From the NCBI GenBank assembly GCA_029263315.1, contig JAJCXR010000017.1, positions 1-64,000 on the forward strand: 64,000 nucleotides of DNA, given 5' to 3'. A program made the translations under genes and the position numbers. This document shows positions 52,852 through 61,440 of the stretch, in pieces; the first letter of the stretch is position 1; the number at the start of each line of letters is the position of its first letter. The notes below the pieces were generated by a model that saw only the letters and a program-made list of their open reading frames with translations, made no database searches and was not told the origin of the DNA. The DNA comes from Acidobacteriota bacterium. Its GTDB lineage: Bacteria > Acidobacteriota > Thermoanaerobaculia > Multivoradales > J023.

Positions 52852-55641
52852 ATGACGAAAGGACTACTCTTGAAATATCAAGAAAAGAAAAAAAGATGGC
52901 ATCTAGGGAAGTGTCTGCTGATGGCGGGCCTCCTGGTCTTGGGGAGCAACGCATGGGCTGGCGATGGAAAATTCCGGGTAGCTGACGGTGAGCTCGACCT
53001 GCATGTGTTGCTCGATGCCAGGGAGGACATCACCGACTGGATGCCAGTCTTCGACGAGCTCTCGAACCGATTGTTGCAGGCGACCGACGGTCAGGTGAAG
53101 CTCGGGAAAGTGACGATCTATCAGGGGGAGAGTGGAAAGGACCCTGCCGACATCGTGATCAGCCCGACTATTTCCGGCGCCTACACCTATGCCTACAAGC
53201 CGGGCTCATTAGGGATCGGGGCAGGCGGCAGCGGTGGCAGAATATACCTGGAGGCCAAGCTGCAAGATGGCCAACGCCCAGCGAGCCTTACTCTGATCCA
53301 CGAAGCAGGCCATTGGCTCTTTGGTATGAAGGATAGCTACCGCGGAGCTCTACAGGATGCCAACAACCCATTGCGGTTTCTCAAGGATGACGGCACTTTT
53401 GAAACCTTTGACGCGGGTGACTTCAACGGTGACTACCTCAACTCGACCGACTACTTTCGGGTTCGCTGGCCAGCCGACGCCGTCTTCTACAACAACCATC
53501 CTCGAGGGTCGCAGCAGCGAGCAATGTCGCGGACAGACCTAATGGATGGCCCTGATTTCACCGGGTTGGACGACTTCTTCGGGACATCGGCGGCGGGTGG
53601 CTTCTCGACAGAGCATTTGGCGCGACGTACCGATACAGTCATGGGCAACAGCGTTGTCGTCTGGACCCAGCAAAACATCCTGAGTAGGGAGGAGTCTTCG
53701 TGGGAGACCATTGTGCGCAATTGGCCGATGCTCAATGCGCCGACTACCGACCTGACTCAAGATATGAGTCCGCCCACTACTCAAGGGCCTGAGTTTCGGA
53801 TTGTGCCGGCCTTGGTGGACTTCTCGCTGATTCTGGATCGTTCGGGCAGCATGTCTGGCGAGCCCCTTGATCTCGCTAAGCGTGCTGGCCGAATTGTAGT
53901 CAACATGACCCGAGAATCGGAGACTGTCGAGATCGAGGATCTGAACGGTGTCGAATATGACTTTCAGCTTGCCGGCGACCGTTTTAGCCTGACCAGCTTC
54001 TCGAACGCGGCGAGTGTCGACTTCAGCGATGGCGGCAAGGTGGCCGAGATGAACCCTGGCAACCGGGCCATAGCTCTTGGGGTCATCGATACGATTTCGG
54101 CGGGTGGAGCGACGAGTATCGGAGCCGGGCTCGAGGCGTCCCTTGGAACACTCCACCTCGATCAGGATGCGCCCCAAGCCTTTATCCTACTCTCCGATGG
54201 CGACGAGAATACGCCACCCACCATTGCCAGCGCGATACCCAATCTCCAGACTGCTGAGGTCCGAGTGTACCCGGTTGGCCTAGGTGATTCGGTTAGCCCA
54301 GCACCGCTCCAATCGCTGGCTGCCGCCACTGGCGGGCGGGCATTTTTTACCCAGTCGATCTTTGGGCTTCCGGGCATCTTTGCCTCACTCTACAGCGAGG
54401 TGCGCGATGAGAACATCCTCTTCACACTGATTGACGTGTTGGGGGCTTTGGAAGGTCAAAGTGAATCGGTGAGAGTCGATCCGATGGTCGGAGCAGCAAC
54501 TTTCTTGTTGAGCTGGGATCGGGAGGTGCTGACCTTTACTCTCGAGAGCCCTCTGGGTCTCGTCTATTCGGTCGATCAACCTCAGGACGCACAGGTAGAG
54601 ATGGGGGACGGTTTCGTGTTCTTCAGGATTCTGGAACCCGAAGCCGGTGATTGGACCTACACCGTGGAAGCGTCACAACCACCGAGCCAGGAGGTGACCT
54701 ATCAGGTGAAGGTCTTCGGTGCCGATCCCTTTGTCCGGTTCGAGGCACAGAGCGATCAGGATCTCTATTTCCCAACACAGAGTGTCATCCTCTCCGCCAG
54801 CGTAGCAATGCCCTTACCGGTGCTCGAGGCTTCGGTCACCGCTGAGGTGACACGACAGATGAAGGAGCGCTGGCGCGGTCAGAGAGTGGTTACCGAAGTG
54901 ACTCTTCTCGACGATGGCATGGGGAGCGACGATCTTGCCAACGACGGAATCTACACTGTGGCTATCGACGGGCTCGAGGCCCCAGGTATCTATGAGGTCA
55001 CGGTGCGGGTCGACACTGAGGGCGGCGTGACGCCAACGCCCGGAAACAGTTCCGGTATTGAGTTTAGACTCGATCCACCAGGTACCCATGAGGAGATGCC
55101 TGTGCTGGCGACCACCCGTGTGAAAGAATTCTTCTTCGTTCGCGTCGAAGAGCCTACGGCAGATCTCATCCTCGACAAGACAGTGGTGGCTGAGAATCCC
55201 GTCAAGGCTGGAGACCGATTCTCGTATTTCTTCACGGTGACAAATGCCGGACCCGACGCGACAGGCCAGGTGGTGGTGACAGACTTTCTGCCGGCCGAGG
55301 TGCGTTACATCGGTGACACCTGTGGCAGCGCTTATGATGATTTGACTCACTCCTGGATCTGGACGAGCCCAGTTCTCTTTGTTTCGATGCCGCAGACCTG
55401 TGAGTTGGTGGTCGAGGCGCTGCCAGGAGGCTTCGGTCTAGTGGAGAACACTGCGTTCGTTGATGGACTCGGGGTTGATCCCATGACAGCGAATAACTCC
55501 AGCACCGCTTCTGTGGAGATCGATGGTTCGGTCGTAGAAGTACCGATCCTGTCCCCCACGGGCCTTCTCATGCTGACGCTCTTGATGGGGATCACTGCCA
55601 TCTTCGCTCTGCGGCGACGCGGTGGGCCGAGCCTCCGGTGA
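52852..55641 (+). CDS. CLCA-like metalloprotease/vWA protein with IPTL-type tail
   Basis: A 929-residue exported protein. A signal peptide (GKCLLMAGLLVLGSNAWA) is followed by an N-terminal domain with HEAGHWLFGMKDSY (residues 150-163). This aligns with the zinc motif of CLCA proteins, HExxHxxxGxxD, with Asp161 in the third-ligand position. A vWA domain starts near 320 with the MIDAS motif DRSGSMSG; beta-sandwich modules follow (~510-740), then a DUF11 domain (~768-880). The end VPILSPTGLLMLTLLMGITA plus FALRRRG resembles an IPTL-CTERM tail for XrtH. ATG 52852 lacks a ribosome site; TTG 52870 has AAAGGA upstream. Confidence 0.82.
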   Translation: MTKGLLLKYQEKKKRWHLGKCLLMAGLLVLGSNAWAGDGKFRVADGELDLHVLLDAREDITDWMPVFDELSNRLLQATDGQVKLGKVTIYQGESGKDPADIVISPTISGAYTYAYKPGSLGIGAGGSGGRIYLEAKLQDGQRPASLTLIHEAGHWLFGMKDSYRGALQDANNPLRFLKDDGTFETFDAGDFNGDYLNSTDYFRVRWPADAVFYNNHPRGSQQRAMSRTDLMDGPDFTGLDDFFGTSAAGGFSTEHLARRTDTVMGNSVVVWTQQNILSREESSWETIVRNWPMLNAPTTDLTQDMSPPTTQGPEFRIVPALVDFSLILDRSGSMSGEPLDLAKRAGRIVVNMTRESETVEIEDLNGVEYDFQLAGDRFSLTSFSNAASVDFSDGGKVAEMNPGNRAIALGVIDTISAGGATSIGAGLEASLGTLHLDQDAPQAFILLSDGDENTPPTIASAIPNLQTAEVRVYPVGLGDSVSPAPLQSLAAATGGRAFFTQSIFGLPGIFASLYSEVRDENILFTLIDVLGALEGQSESVRVDPMVGAATFLLSWDREVLTFTLESPLGLVYSVDQPQDAQVEMGDGFVFFRILEPEAGDWTYTVEASQPPSQEVTYQVKVFGADPFVRFEAQSDQDLYFPTQSVILSASVAMPLPVLEASVTAEVTRQMKERWRGQRVVTEVTLLDDGMGSDDLANDGIYTVAIDGLEAPGIYEVTVRVDTEGGVTPTPGNSSGIEFRLDPPGTHEEMPVLATTRVKEFFFVRVEEPTADLILDKTVVAENPVKAGDRFSYFFTVTNAGPDATGQVVVTDFLPAEVRYIGDTCGSAYDDLTHSWIWTSPVLFVSMPQTCELVVEALPGGFGLVENTAFVDGLGVDPMTANNSSTASVEIDGSVVEVPILSPTGLLMLTLLMGITAIFALRRRGGPSLR

Positions 55642-55647
55642 GCGCAG

Positions 55648-56190
55648 TTGATTGAGAGACACCGGTCGCGCACCGTCCCTCTAAGCTGGATTTTCCGCAG
55701 ACATCGCGTTGTGCTATTCAAGGCCTTTTTCGGACTCTCTGTCGTGTTTACCGGCCTCGCGGTGTTCTGCGCCGAGCCCTCCACAGTTTGGGAGCCCGTG
55801 GCGGTGCGGCAGCTCGTGGAGGATTGCGAAGTCTTCGATGGTGCGAAGGTCGAGGTCGATGGTCTCTTCTTGCGCGGAGAATTCGAGTTTCAGGGATTCG
55901 TTGCGAATCTGCGTCTGGCCAGCGCTGGCGAGTACGCGTCCCGAGGCGGCGAGGTCTACAGCCGCCTTCCGGCGGGTTGCCTCGCTGAGGAGGACCTGTG
56001 GACAAAGTCGTCGACTGGCCGTTCGGCCTGGATCCGGCTCCAAGTCCGCGGCAAGTTTCACTGCTCGCCGGAGCCAACCGGCCCTGAACCAGGCTATCTT
56101 TATCATCTCCGCATCGAGGAGTGCCTCGCTGCTTCTGACTCTCCTAGTGGGGACCATTCCGCCGGTGGAGCCGTGATTCCGCCGGGGTGA
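55648..56190 (+). CDS. Small exported protein, unknown function
   Basis: Up to 180 residues. A hydrophobic segment (FKAFFGLSVVFTGLAVFCA) looks like a signal peptide and is preceded by Arg/His-rich residues. The mature part is beta-rich (VAVRQLVEDCEVFDGAKVEV, GRSAWIRLQVRGKFHC) with cysteines that could pair. No family is recognised; OB-fold-like proteins of this size have a similar layout. The TTG at 55648 and the in-frame GTG at 55711 are both possible starts. It lies six bases after the CLCA-like gene. Confidence 0.5.
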   Translation: MIERHRSRTVPLSWIFRRHRVVLFKAFFGLSVVFTGLAVFCAEPSTVWEPVAVRQLVEDCEVFDGAKVEVDGLFLRGEFEFQGFVANLRLASAGEYASRGGEVYSRLPAGCLAEEDLWTKSSTGRSAWIRLQVRGKFHCSPEPTGPEPGYLYHLRIEECLAASDSPSGDHSAGGAVIPPG

Positions 56191-56620
56191 GCGAGGCAAA
56201 GGCAAACGGGGATGCAGGCAAGACCCGGTGCGGACCTGGTGCCAGGCACCTGCGGATCGGCGCCTGCTGACCGAGGTGGCCGGGTCGGTCGACGGCCAGC
56301 CATCTGGTAGCGGCCTGAGCTGACTTGGCGGCGGCGCAGGGCGGAATCTCAGCTAGGCGAGCGCCTCAGGCGACCCGCGGAGGCAAGATCGTTCGGACGA
56401 CTGAGCGCTGTTTACAGTTCACGATAGGTCGCCTAAACTAGCAGGAGACCCAGATTTCGCGCCAGATTCAGTGGGATTCCTGAGGCTTACAAAGCGCTTT
56501 TTTCTCCGAGAAACAGAGCTACTGAGGCCCGTCCGTCGTCTACGGGTCTGAATCTGCCATCAAGAACGCTTTGACAAGTGCCGTCCGACATGCGGTCACG
56601 CCCCCAACCCCGAGGCTGCC
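56191..56620. other. Intergenic region with one GGTGCCAGGCACC palindrome
   Basis: No gene is supported in these 430 bases. A single GGTGCCAGGCACC palindrome at 56238-56250 is followed by TGCGGATCG, the same extension seen in the array at 61115-61373. This suggests the array unit spreads as a dispersed element. Confidence 0.6.
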
Positions 56621-57130
56621 ATGGGAACTATCGCCTTGATCATCGTCGCCGTGGTGCTGGTCGGGCTCGGCCTGACGCCACTGCTGGGATTGGCCAAAGG
56701 AGGCAAGTCTGCCCACTTTGTCAAGCAAGAGCACGCATCACGGATCGCCGACCTCGCTGCACCGCTGCTCTTGGTGGCCGACGACAGCCTGACGATTCAA
56801 AAGGTCATCGAGCTGGCATTGAGCAAACACGACGTTCGCCAGGTGGCGACCACCCAACCGCACGACGCCCTGGCGGTCCTCCAGGTGCGGCCTTTTGCGC
56901 TTGCCATCGTCGCCTACAACCAGCGCCTCGACGACGGGCTGCTGGCCGTCGAGATCAAGCGCCGTTATCCCAAGCTGCCGGTGATCCTGATGCCCGGCAC
57001 CTTTGAGAGCTACGAGCCGAAGGAAGCTCGCGGCGTGACCTTCGATGCGGTCATCAAAAAGCCCTTTGATGCCAAGCGACTGGTGGCACGCATCGAAGGG
57101 CTGGCTCCCGACATCCGAAAAGGGCGTTGA
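56621..57130 (+). CDS. Membrane-tethered degenerate response-regulator receiver
   Basis: A 169-residue protein: an N-terminal membrane helix (IALIIVAVVLVGLGLTPLLG), a short linker, and a receiver-like domain from ~48. The acidic pocket DDS is present (LLVADDSLTIQKVIELAL), as is the late Lys (VIKKPFDAKRLVARI). The position of the phosphorylated Asp reads AIVAYNQR, so no acceptor is visible. A TM anchor on a lone receiver is unusual. It probably acts by binding rather than phosphotransfer. It is 261 bases upstream of prs; a functional link is not shown. Confidence 0.72.
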   Translation: MGTIALIIVAVVLVGLGLTPLLGLAKGGKSAHFVKQEHASRIADLAAPLLLVADDSLTIQKVIELALSKHDVRQVATTQPHDALAVLQVRPFALAIVAYNQRLDDGLLAVEIKRRYPKLPVILMPGTFESYEPKEARGVTFDAVIKKPFDAKRLVARIEGLAPDIRKGR

Positions 57131-57180
57131 TGGATCGACGTCAACTGACGGCTCGTCTCCTATGTGAATTCGGCAATATC

Positions 57181-57210
57181 CCCATGGAATTCCCAGTGGA
57201 ATTCCATGGG
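57181..57210. promoter_or_regulatory. Perfect 13-bp inverted repeat upstream of prs
   Basis: CCCATGGAATTCC and GGAATTCCATGGG are exact inverted copies separated by four bases. It lies 51 bases after the receiver gene and about 180 bases before prs. It may be a protein-binding site for prs or a hairpin ending the upstream transcript; no T run follows. Confidence 0.5.
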
Positions 57211-57391
57211 AAACTCTTTGATGCCCACCTTGCCCTACGGCGAAGGCCGGATCGGCACCCACAACCTTTTGCCACGGCCACACGGTTTTCTACGCTAGGC
57301 CGTCCTGACCTTCTTGTAGGGGAGGAGATTGTTCTTCGCCCGGCGCTAAGGGTGGGTCAGAATGGGCGAACTCAAGTCAAAGGGGAGCTCC

Positions 57392-58336
57392 GTGGTGAAA
57401 GACCAGCTGAAGATTTTTTCCGGCAACTCGAATCGAGCCCTGGCGCTTGAGATCTGTGAGCACCTTCAGCTGGAGCTCAGCCCGCTGTCGATTTCTCGCT
57501 TCTCCAATGACAATCTGTTCGTCAAGATCGAAGAAAACGTGCGCGAGCGGGATGTCTTCGTGGTGCAGTCGTTCAGCGAGCCGGTGAGCGAGCACATCAT
57601 GGAGTTGCTGATCATTCTGGATGCCCTGCGCAGTGCTTCGGCTCGCCGCATCACGGCGGTAATCCCGTACTATTCCTATGCCCGCTCCGACAAGAAAGAT
57701 GCGCCGCGCATCTCCATCACCGGCCGCCTGATCGCCGACTTGCTGCGCACCGCCGGGGCCGATCGGGTGCTGACCATGGACCTACATGCCGATCAGGTGC
57801 ACGGGTTCTTCAGCATCCCGGTCGATCATCTGACCGCCATTCCAACCATCGCCGATCATTTCAAGGCGCACTACGATCTCTCCAACCTGATCGCCGTAGC
57901 CACTGACGCCGGGGGCGCCAAACGGGCCGGGCGTTTTGCCGAGCGATTGAATATTCCGCTGGCCATCATCGACAAGCGGCGGGTCAGTGATACCCAGGTG
58001 GAACAGGGGCGGGTCATCGGCGAGGTGAAGGGGCGTGATGTGGTGATCTTCGAAGACGAGATCTCGACCGGCGGCACCTTGCTGACCACCGAAAACACTC
58101 TGCGCCAAGCCGATGTCCGCAAGCTCTATGCCGGCGCCGTGCATCCGGTGCTCTGTGGACCGGCCATCGAACGTCTACAGTCCTCGGGCTTTGAGTCGTT
58201 TGTGGTCTCGAATACGGTGGATATGCCGCCACAAAAACGGCTTCCGAACATCCAGGTGCTGACCGTCGCTCCGCTGCTCGCCATGGCCATCCAGCGGATC
58301 AACAGCGGTGAGAGTGTCGGCCAGTTGTTCCGCTAG
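57392..58336 (+). CDS. prs: Ribose-phosphate pyrophosphokinase
   Basis: Makes PRPP from ribose-5-phosphate and ATP for nucleotide, His and Trp synthesis. From GTG 57392 it is 314 residues, the standard length. Landmarks: KIFSGNSNRALA, the flexible loop YYSYARSDKKDAPRISI, metal/ATP region MDLHADQVHGFF, and the PRPP loop VVIFEDEISTGGT. AGGGGAG sits just upstream of GTG codons at 57392 and 57395. ATG 57362 would add ten non-conserved residues. PyrR and PyrE-type enzymes use its product. Confidence 0.94.
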   Translation: MVKDQLKIFSGNSNRALALEICEHLQLELSPLSISRFSNDNLFVKIEENVRERDVFVVQSFSEPVSEHIMELLIILDALRSASARRITAVIPYYSYARSDKKDAPRISITGRLIADLLRTAGADRVLTMDLHADQVHGFFSIPVDHLTAIPTIADHFKAHYDLSNLIAVATDAGGAKRAGRFAERLNIPLAIIDKRRVSDTQVEQGRVIGEVKGRDVVIFEDEISTGGTLLTTENTLRQADVRKLYAGAVHPVLCGPAIERLQSSGFESFVVSNTVDMPPQKRLPNIQVLTVAPLLAMAIQRINSGESVGQLFR

Positions 58337-58443
58337 GACGGTCGCCAAAAACGGTCGGCCTGGGGGTGCCTGTGACGAAACCTCGACATGGATGTCGTGG
58401 TCCGTTCCCTTGCCGGCTTGAGGGGCCGCAAAGAAATTATGTT

Positions 58444-58468
58444 CCCCGAATGCGGAAGTTGTTTCCGC
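58444..58468 (+). repeat. Dispersed 25-bp element, copy 2
   Basis: CCCCGAATGCGGAAGTTG with TTTCCGC following; 23 of 25 bases match 11636-11660. This copy has an internal hairpin, GCGGAA with TTCCGC. It lies in the 306-base gap between prs and the next gene, which otherwise shows no gene. Confidence 0.65.
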
Positions 58469-58642
58469 GCCGACCCTGAGTGCCCGCGGGCTCGCCGCTT
58501 CCAGGGCCCGTTCTTGCCTTTGCCGCCGCCCTCCGACACAGTCAGCGGATCCCTTGACGATCGGTTTGGGGGATTTGCTCCTCCTTCCGCGCTGTTTTCT
58601 TCGAGACCTTTCCCGGAAACAACAGCCCTCAAGGAGTCGCAA

Positions 58643-61057
58643 ATGCCTGAAACAACAATCCTTTCCAACGAAACCCTGGTCGAAGGCGGTGGTAACGGTG
58701 CCCCGCCGGAAGACGCTGCTGAGAACGACAGCCCCTGGCGCCTCCTTCTAGCCAGGGCGCAGAACCTCGCCGCGACGCCGATGAGCGCCATGGGTCTACC
58801 CAACCCACCCAAGAAAAACCTGCTGGAGGGAGACACCGAGAAGAATCTACCGTTTGACATCGACAACGTGACTTTTTCCGTTTTCGGCGCCGCCAACATT
58901 TCGGTCTTCAACGCCGCCAGCGACAAGGATGCCGACGGCTATCTCGGTAATCCGGCCCACGTCGTCGGCGGCAACGGCAACGGGAATGGCAACGGGAATG
59001 GCAACGGCCAGGACGAGTTGGCCATCGGCCGGCTGGTGGACTTTCAGCCGGGCAATGCTTGGCTCAAGTACGACCTCGAAACCGGCGTCAAGACCGACAT
59101 CGATCTCGGCGACGCGGGTTTCGATTTCAAAGCCGAAGGGGGCGTCCGCCACTCCGCCTACCTGCGCCACAAGGCCAACGAGACCGTGCTACAGGCCTTG
59201 ACTTGGGATTTGACCCATCCCAAGTTCATCTTCACGCGATCTGATCTTCACGCCCTGAAACCCGGTGAAATGGTCGCTCTAACCGCCCATGGCAAGTTGG
59301 GTGCCACCCTACAGCTCAAGTGGAGCGATATCTTCACCAGCGGTCTCAACGTATTGGGCCGATTGATTCCAGTCGCTGGTGAGGTGTTCAACATCCAGGT
59401 GGGGGCCAGCGCGTCGGCCAAGCTCGACATCAGCGTCAGCGACGTTTTTCAGGTGGCCATTGCACGGGTCGACGCCAATACCTTCCGCATCGGCGTGAGA
59501 AAAGCCGACGGCTCCTCTTTGGCGGTGGGCATCACGGCGGCGGTAGTGGCCAAATTCGCCGACGAAAAAGCCGTCCAAAAAGTCTTGCAGCAGACTGTCG
59601 ACGGCCTGTTGGCGGCCCCGCTGCAAGAAGTGCGCAGGGTGCTCGAGCCGATCACCCGACTGGACGAGCTTGACGACGAACAGAAAGTACTGGTCGAGCA
59701 CGTGTTGAAGCGATTGGGCCTCGACGGTCTGGTCGAAGAGACCACCGAGCTCACCAAGGAGCTCGACGCTTTCGAGAAGAAGGTGGCCCAGACGTTGAAG
59801 GAGATTGCCACCAGCAAGGCTGAGCTCAGCTTCGCCTACGACTACAAACGGGTTGAAGCGCAAGATCAGGTGCTGGTGGCGCGGCTGTCGACCAGCGCCG
59901 TCGACTTCTACCATCAGGATTTGGTGCGCGGGCGTCTGCAGGATCTGCTCACGGCAGCCAATGACGGGAATGACGACGGTCTGGAGCTCGAGCGCTTCCT
60001 CTTCCAGAAAAGTCTCGAGGTGAGCAAGTCATGGGGTTTTTCACTCGCTTTCGGCAAGTGGTTCCAGGCCAGCGGTAGGGACAAGAAAAGGCTAGAGAAC
60101 GTCAAACGCCGGAACGCCGCCGGAGACATTCAGCGCACCTTCCTCGGCATCCGTGGTTACGAGGGCAAATGGGTCAAGGACAAGCTGGCGTGGGATGTGG
60201 ACTTCAACGCCGAGATGATCAAATACTTTCCGCCACCGGTCAAGGCCAACAACTTTCAGTACTCCTTGGACCTGCAGATGAAGAATCAGCAGCGCAAGGT
60301 CAAAGCCGATGAGATCCCGGCCTTGGTGGATCGGGCAGTCATCTGGGGTAGCTTGCCGCCGAATCGGATCGGCGAAATCGCCGACCGTATTGAGGCCCTG
60401 GTTGCAGGCCTCCGTAAGGACATCACCTTCGACTACAAGCTCAGCCTCGATCCGGTGGCTTTCAAGGCGGTTCTCGGTGAGCTGGCGCGATCCGACGCCA
60501 AGGCCTTTGGTCGCGCCCTCGGCGAGGCCATGCCTTGGGTCGAGCGCAGCCGACTCACCGCTTCGGCCCGCCGCGGGCTGTTCGGCGACCTATGGCGCCA
60601 TTATCTGGTGGATGACTCCATGACCCCGAAGCGCCTGGCCAACCAGGCGATCGGCACCCTCGAAAGAAACGGCCACGGCCAGCTGGCCTTCTGGGAAGCC
60701 AAGTGGAGGGATCTGCGGACGACGACCCTGGGCGGCCTGGCAGAGCTCAACAAGGACACCCGCGACGACTGGAACGACTTCGTTGTCGGCGCTTCCATTC
60801 TGCGCGATGCCATCGCTACCGGCGGCCCCCATGAAGATATCCGCCAGGCTTTCCAGAAGATGCAGAAGCTGTGGAGCCAGAGCCACCATGTGTGGGCTCT
60901 GGGGGTCTACCTGCGCGATCTGGTCAACCGTCGTCCAGAGCTGGGCAAACACGTCGGGCGTACTTTTTCGATCACTTACAAGGCCAAGAATGGCGAGCTG
61001 ACGACCGAGCACCTCGGCACGTCCCGTCCCAAGGCCGAGGCCGAGGCCGAGGCCTGA
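58643..61057 (+). CDS. Large unrecognised cytosolic-like protein (804 residues)
   Basis: AAGGAGTCGCAA gives ATG 58643 a strong start. No signal peptide or membrane helix is visible. The N-terminus has a Gly-Asn run (GNGNGNGNGNG) coded by short tandem repeats near 58970-59005. The middle is mixed beta (AHGKLGATLQLKWSDIF, KLDISVSDVFQVAIARVDA) and then strongly helical with charged coils (LVEETTELTKELDAFEKKVA). The C-terminus is helical and ends in an Ala/Glu repeat. No family is recognised. The gene may be transferred or lineage-specific; a structural or self-assembling role is only a guess. Confidence 0.75.
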   Translation: MPETTILSNETLVEGGGNGAPPEDAAENDSPWRLLLARAQNLAATPMSAMGLPNPPKKNLLEGDTEKNLPFDIDNVTFSVFGAANISVFNAASDKDADGYLGNPAHVVGGNGNGNGNGNGNGQDELAIGRLVDFQPGNAWLKYDLETGVKTDIDLGDAGFDFKAEGGVRHSAYLRHKANETVLQALTWDLTHPKFIFTRSDLHALKPGEMVALTAHGKLGATLQLKWSDIFTSGLNVLGRLIPVAGEVFNIQVGASASAKLDISVSDVFQVAIARVDANTFRIGVRKADGSSLAVGITAAVVAKFADEKAVQKVLQQTVDGLLAAPLQEVRRVLEPITRLDELDDEQKVLVEHVLKRLGLDGLVEETTELTKELDAFEKKVAQTLKEIATSKAELSFAYDYKRVEAQDQVLVARLSTSAVDFYHQDLVRGRLQDLLTAANDGNDDGLELERFLFQKSLEVSKSWGFSLAFGKWFQASGRDKKRLENVKRRNAAGDIQRTFLGIRGYEGKWVKDKLAWDVDFNAEMIKYFPPPVKANNFQYSLDLQMKNQQRKVKADEIPALVDRAVIWGSLPPNRIGEIADRIEALVAGLRKDITFDYKLSLDPVAFKAVLGELARSDAKAFGRALGEAMPWVERSRLTASARRGLFGDLWRHYLVDDSMTPKRLANQAIGTLERNGHGQLAFWEAKWRDLRTTTLGGLAELNKDTRDDWNDFVVGASILRDAIATGGPHEDIRQAFQKMQKLWSQSHHVWALGVYLRDLVNRRPELGKHVGRTFSITYKAKNGELTTEHLGTSRPKAEAEAEA

Positions 61058-61114
61058 GGATCGCACTAAACCTCATGCTTGCGGGGAACGAGGCGTCTTG
61101 GAAGCGCTCGATTT

Positions 61115-61373
61115 GGTGCCAGGCACCTGTTGGATCGTCCCTCGAGTCGGTGCCAGGCACCTGCGGATCGTCCCTCGACTGGTGCCAGGCACCTGCGGAC
61201 CGTCCCTCGAAACGGTGCCAGGCACCTGTTGGATCGTCCCTCGAAAGGTGCCAGGCACCTGCGGATCGTCCCTCGAAACGGTGCTAGGCACCTGTTGGAT
61301 CGTCCCTCGAATTGGTGCCCTCGAGTCGGTGCCAGGCACCTGCGGATCGTCCCTCGAATTGGTGCCAGGCACC
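61115..61373. repeat. GGTGCCAGGCACC palindrome array, ~33-bp period
   Basis: Eight full palindromes (seven GGTGCCAGGCACC, one GGTGCTAGGCACC) and one truncated copy start at 61115, 61149, 61181, 61214, 61247, 61280, 61314, 61328 and 61361. Spacers alternate between TGTTGGATCGTCCCTCGA and TGCGGATCGTCCCTCGA types. It fills the convergent gap before vapC. Palindromes of this kind resemble REP elements, but no RAYT transposase gene is in the window. Confidence 0.85.
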
Positions 61374-61440
61374 TGCGGCTGTGTGACCGCCAGTGATGAG
61401 TGGTAGCCCCCGCGACTGCACGTGGCGTCCGCGGGTGGGC

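Noticed and set aside
61115..61373. Possible CRISPR array
   Set aside because: The spacers are near-identical (two types only), the repeat is a short palindrome, and no cas gene is present. It is a palindrome array.
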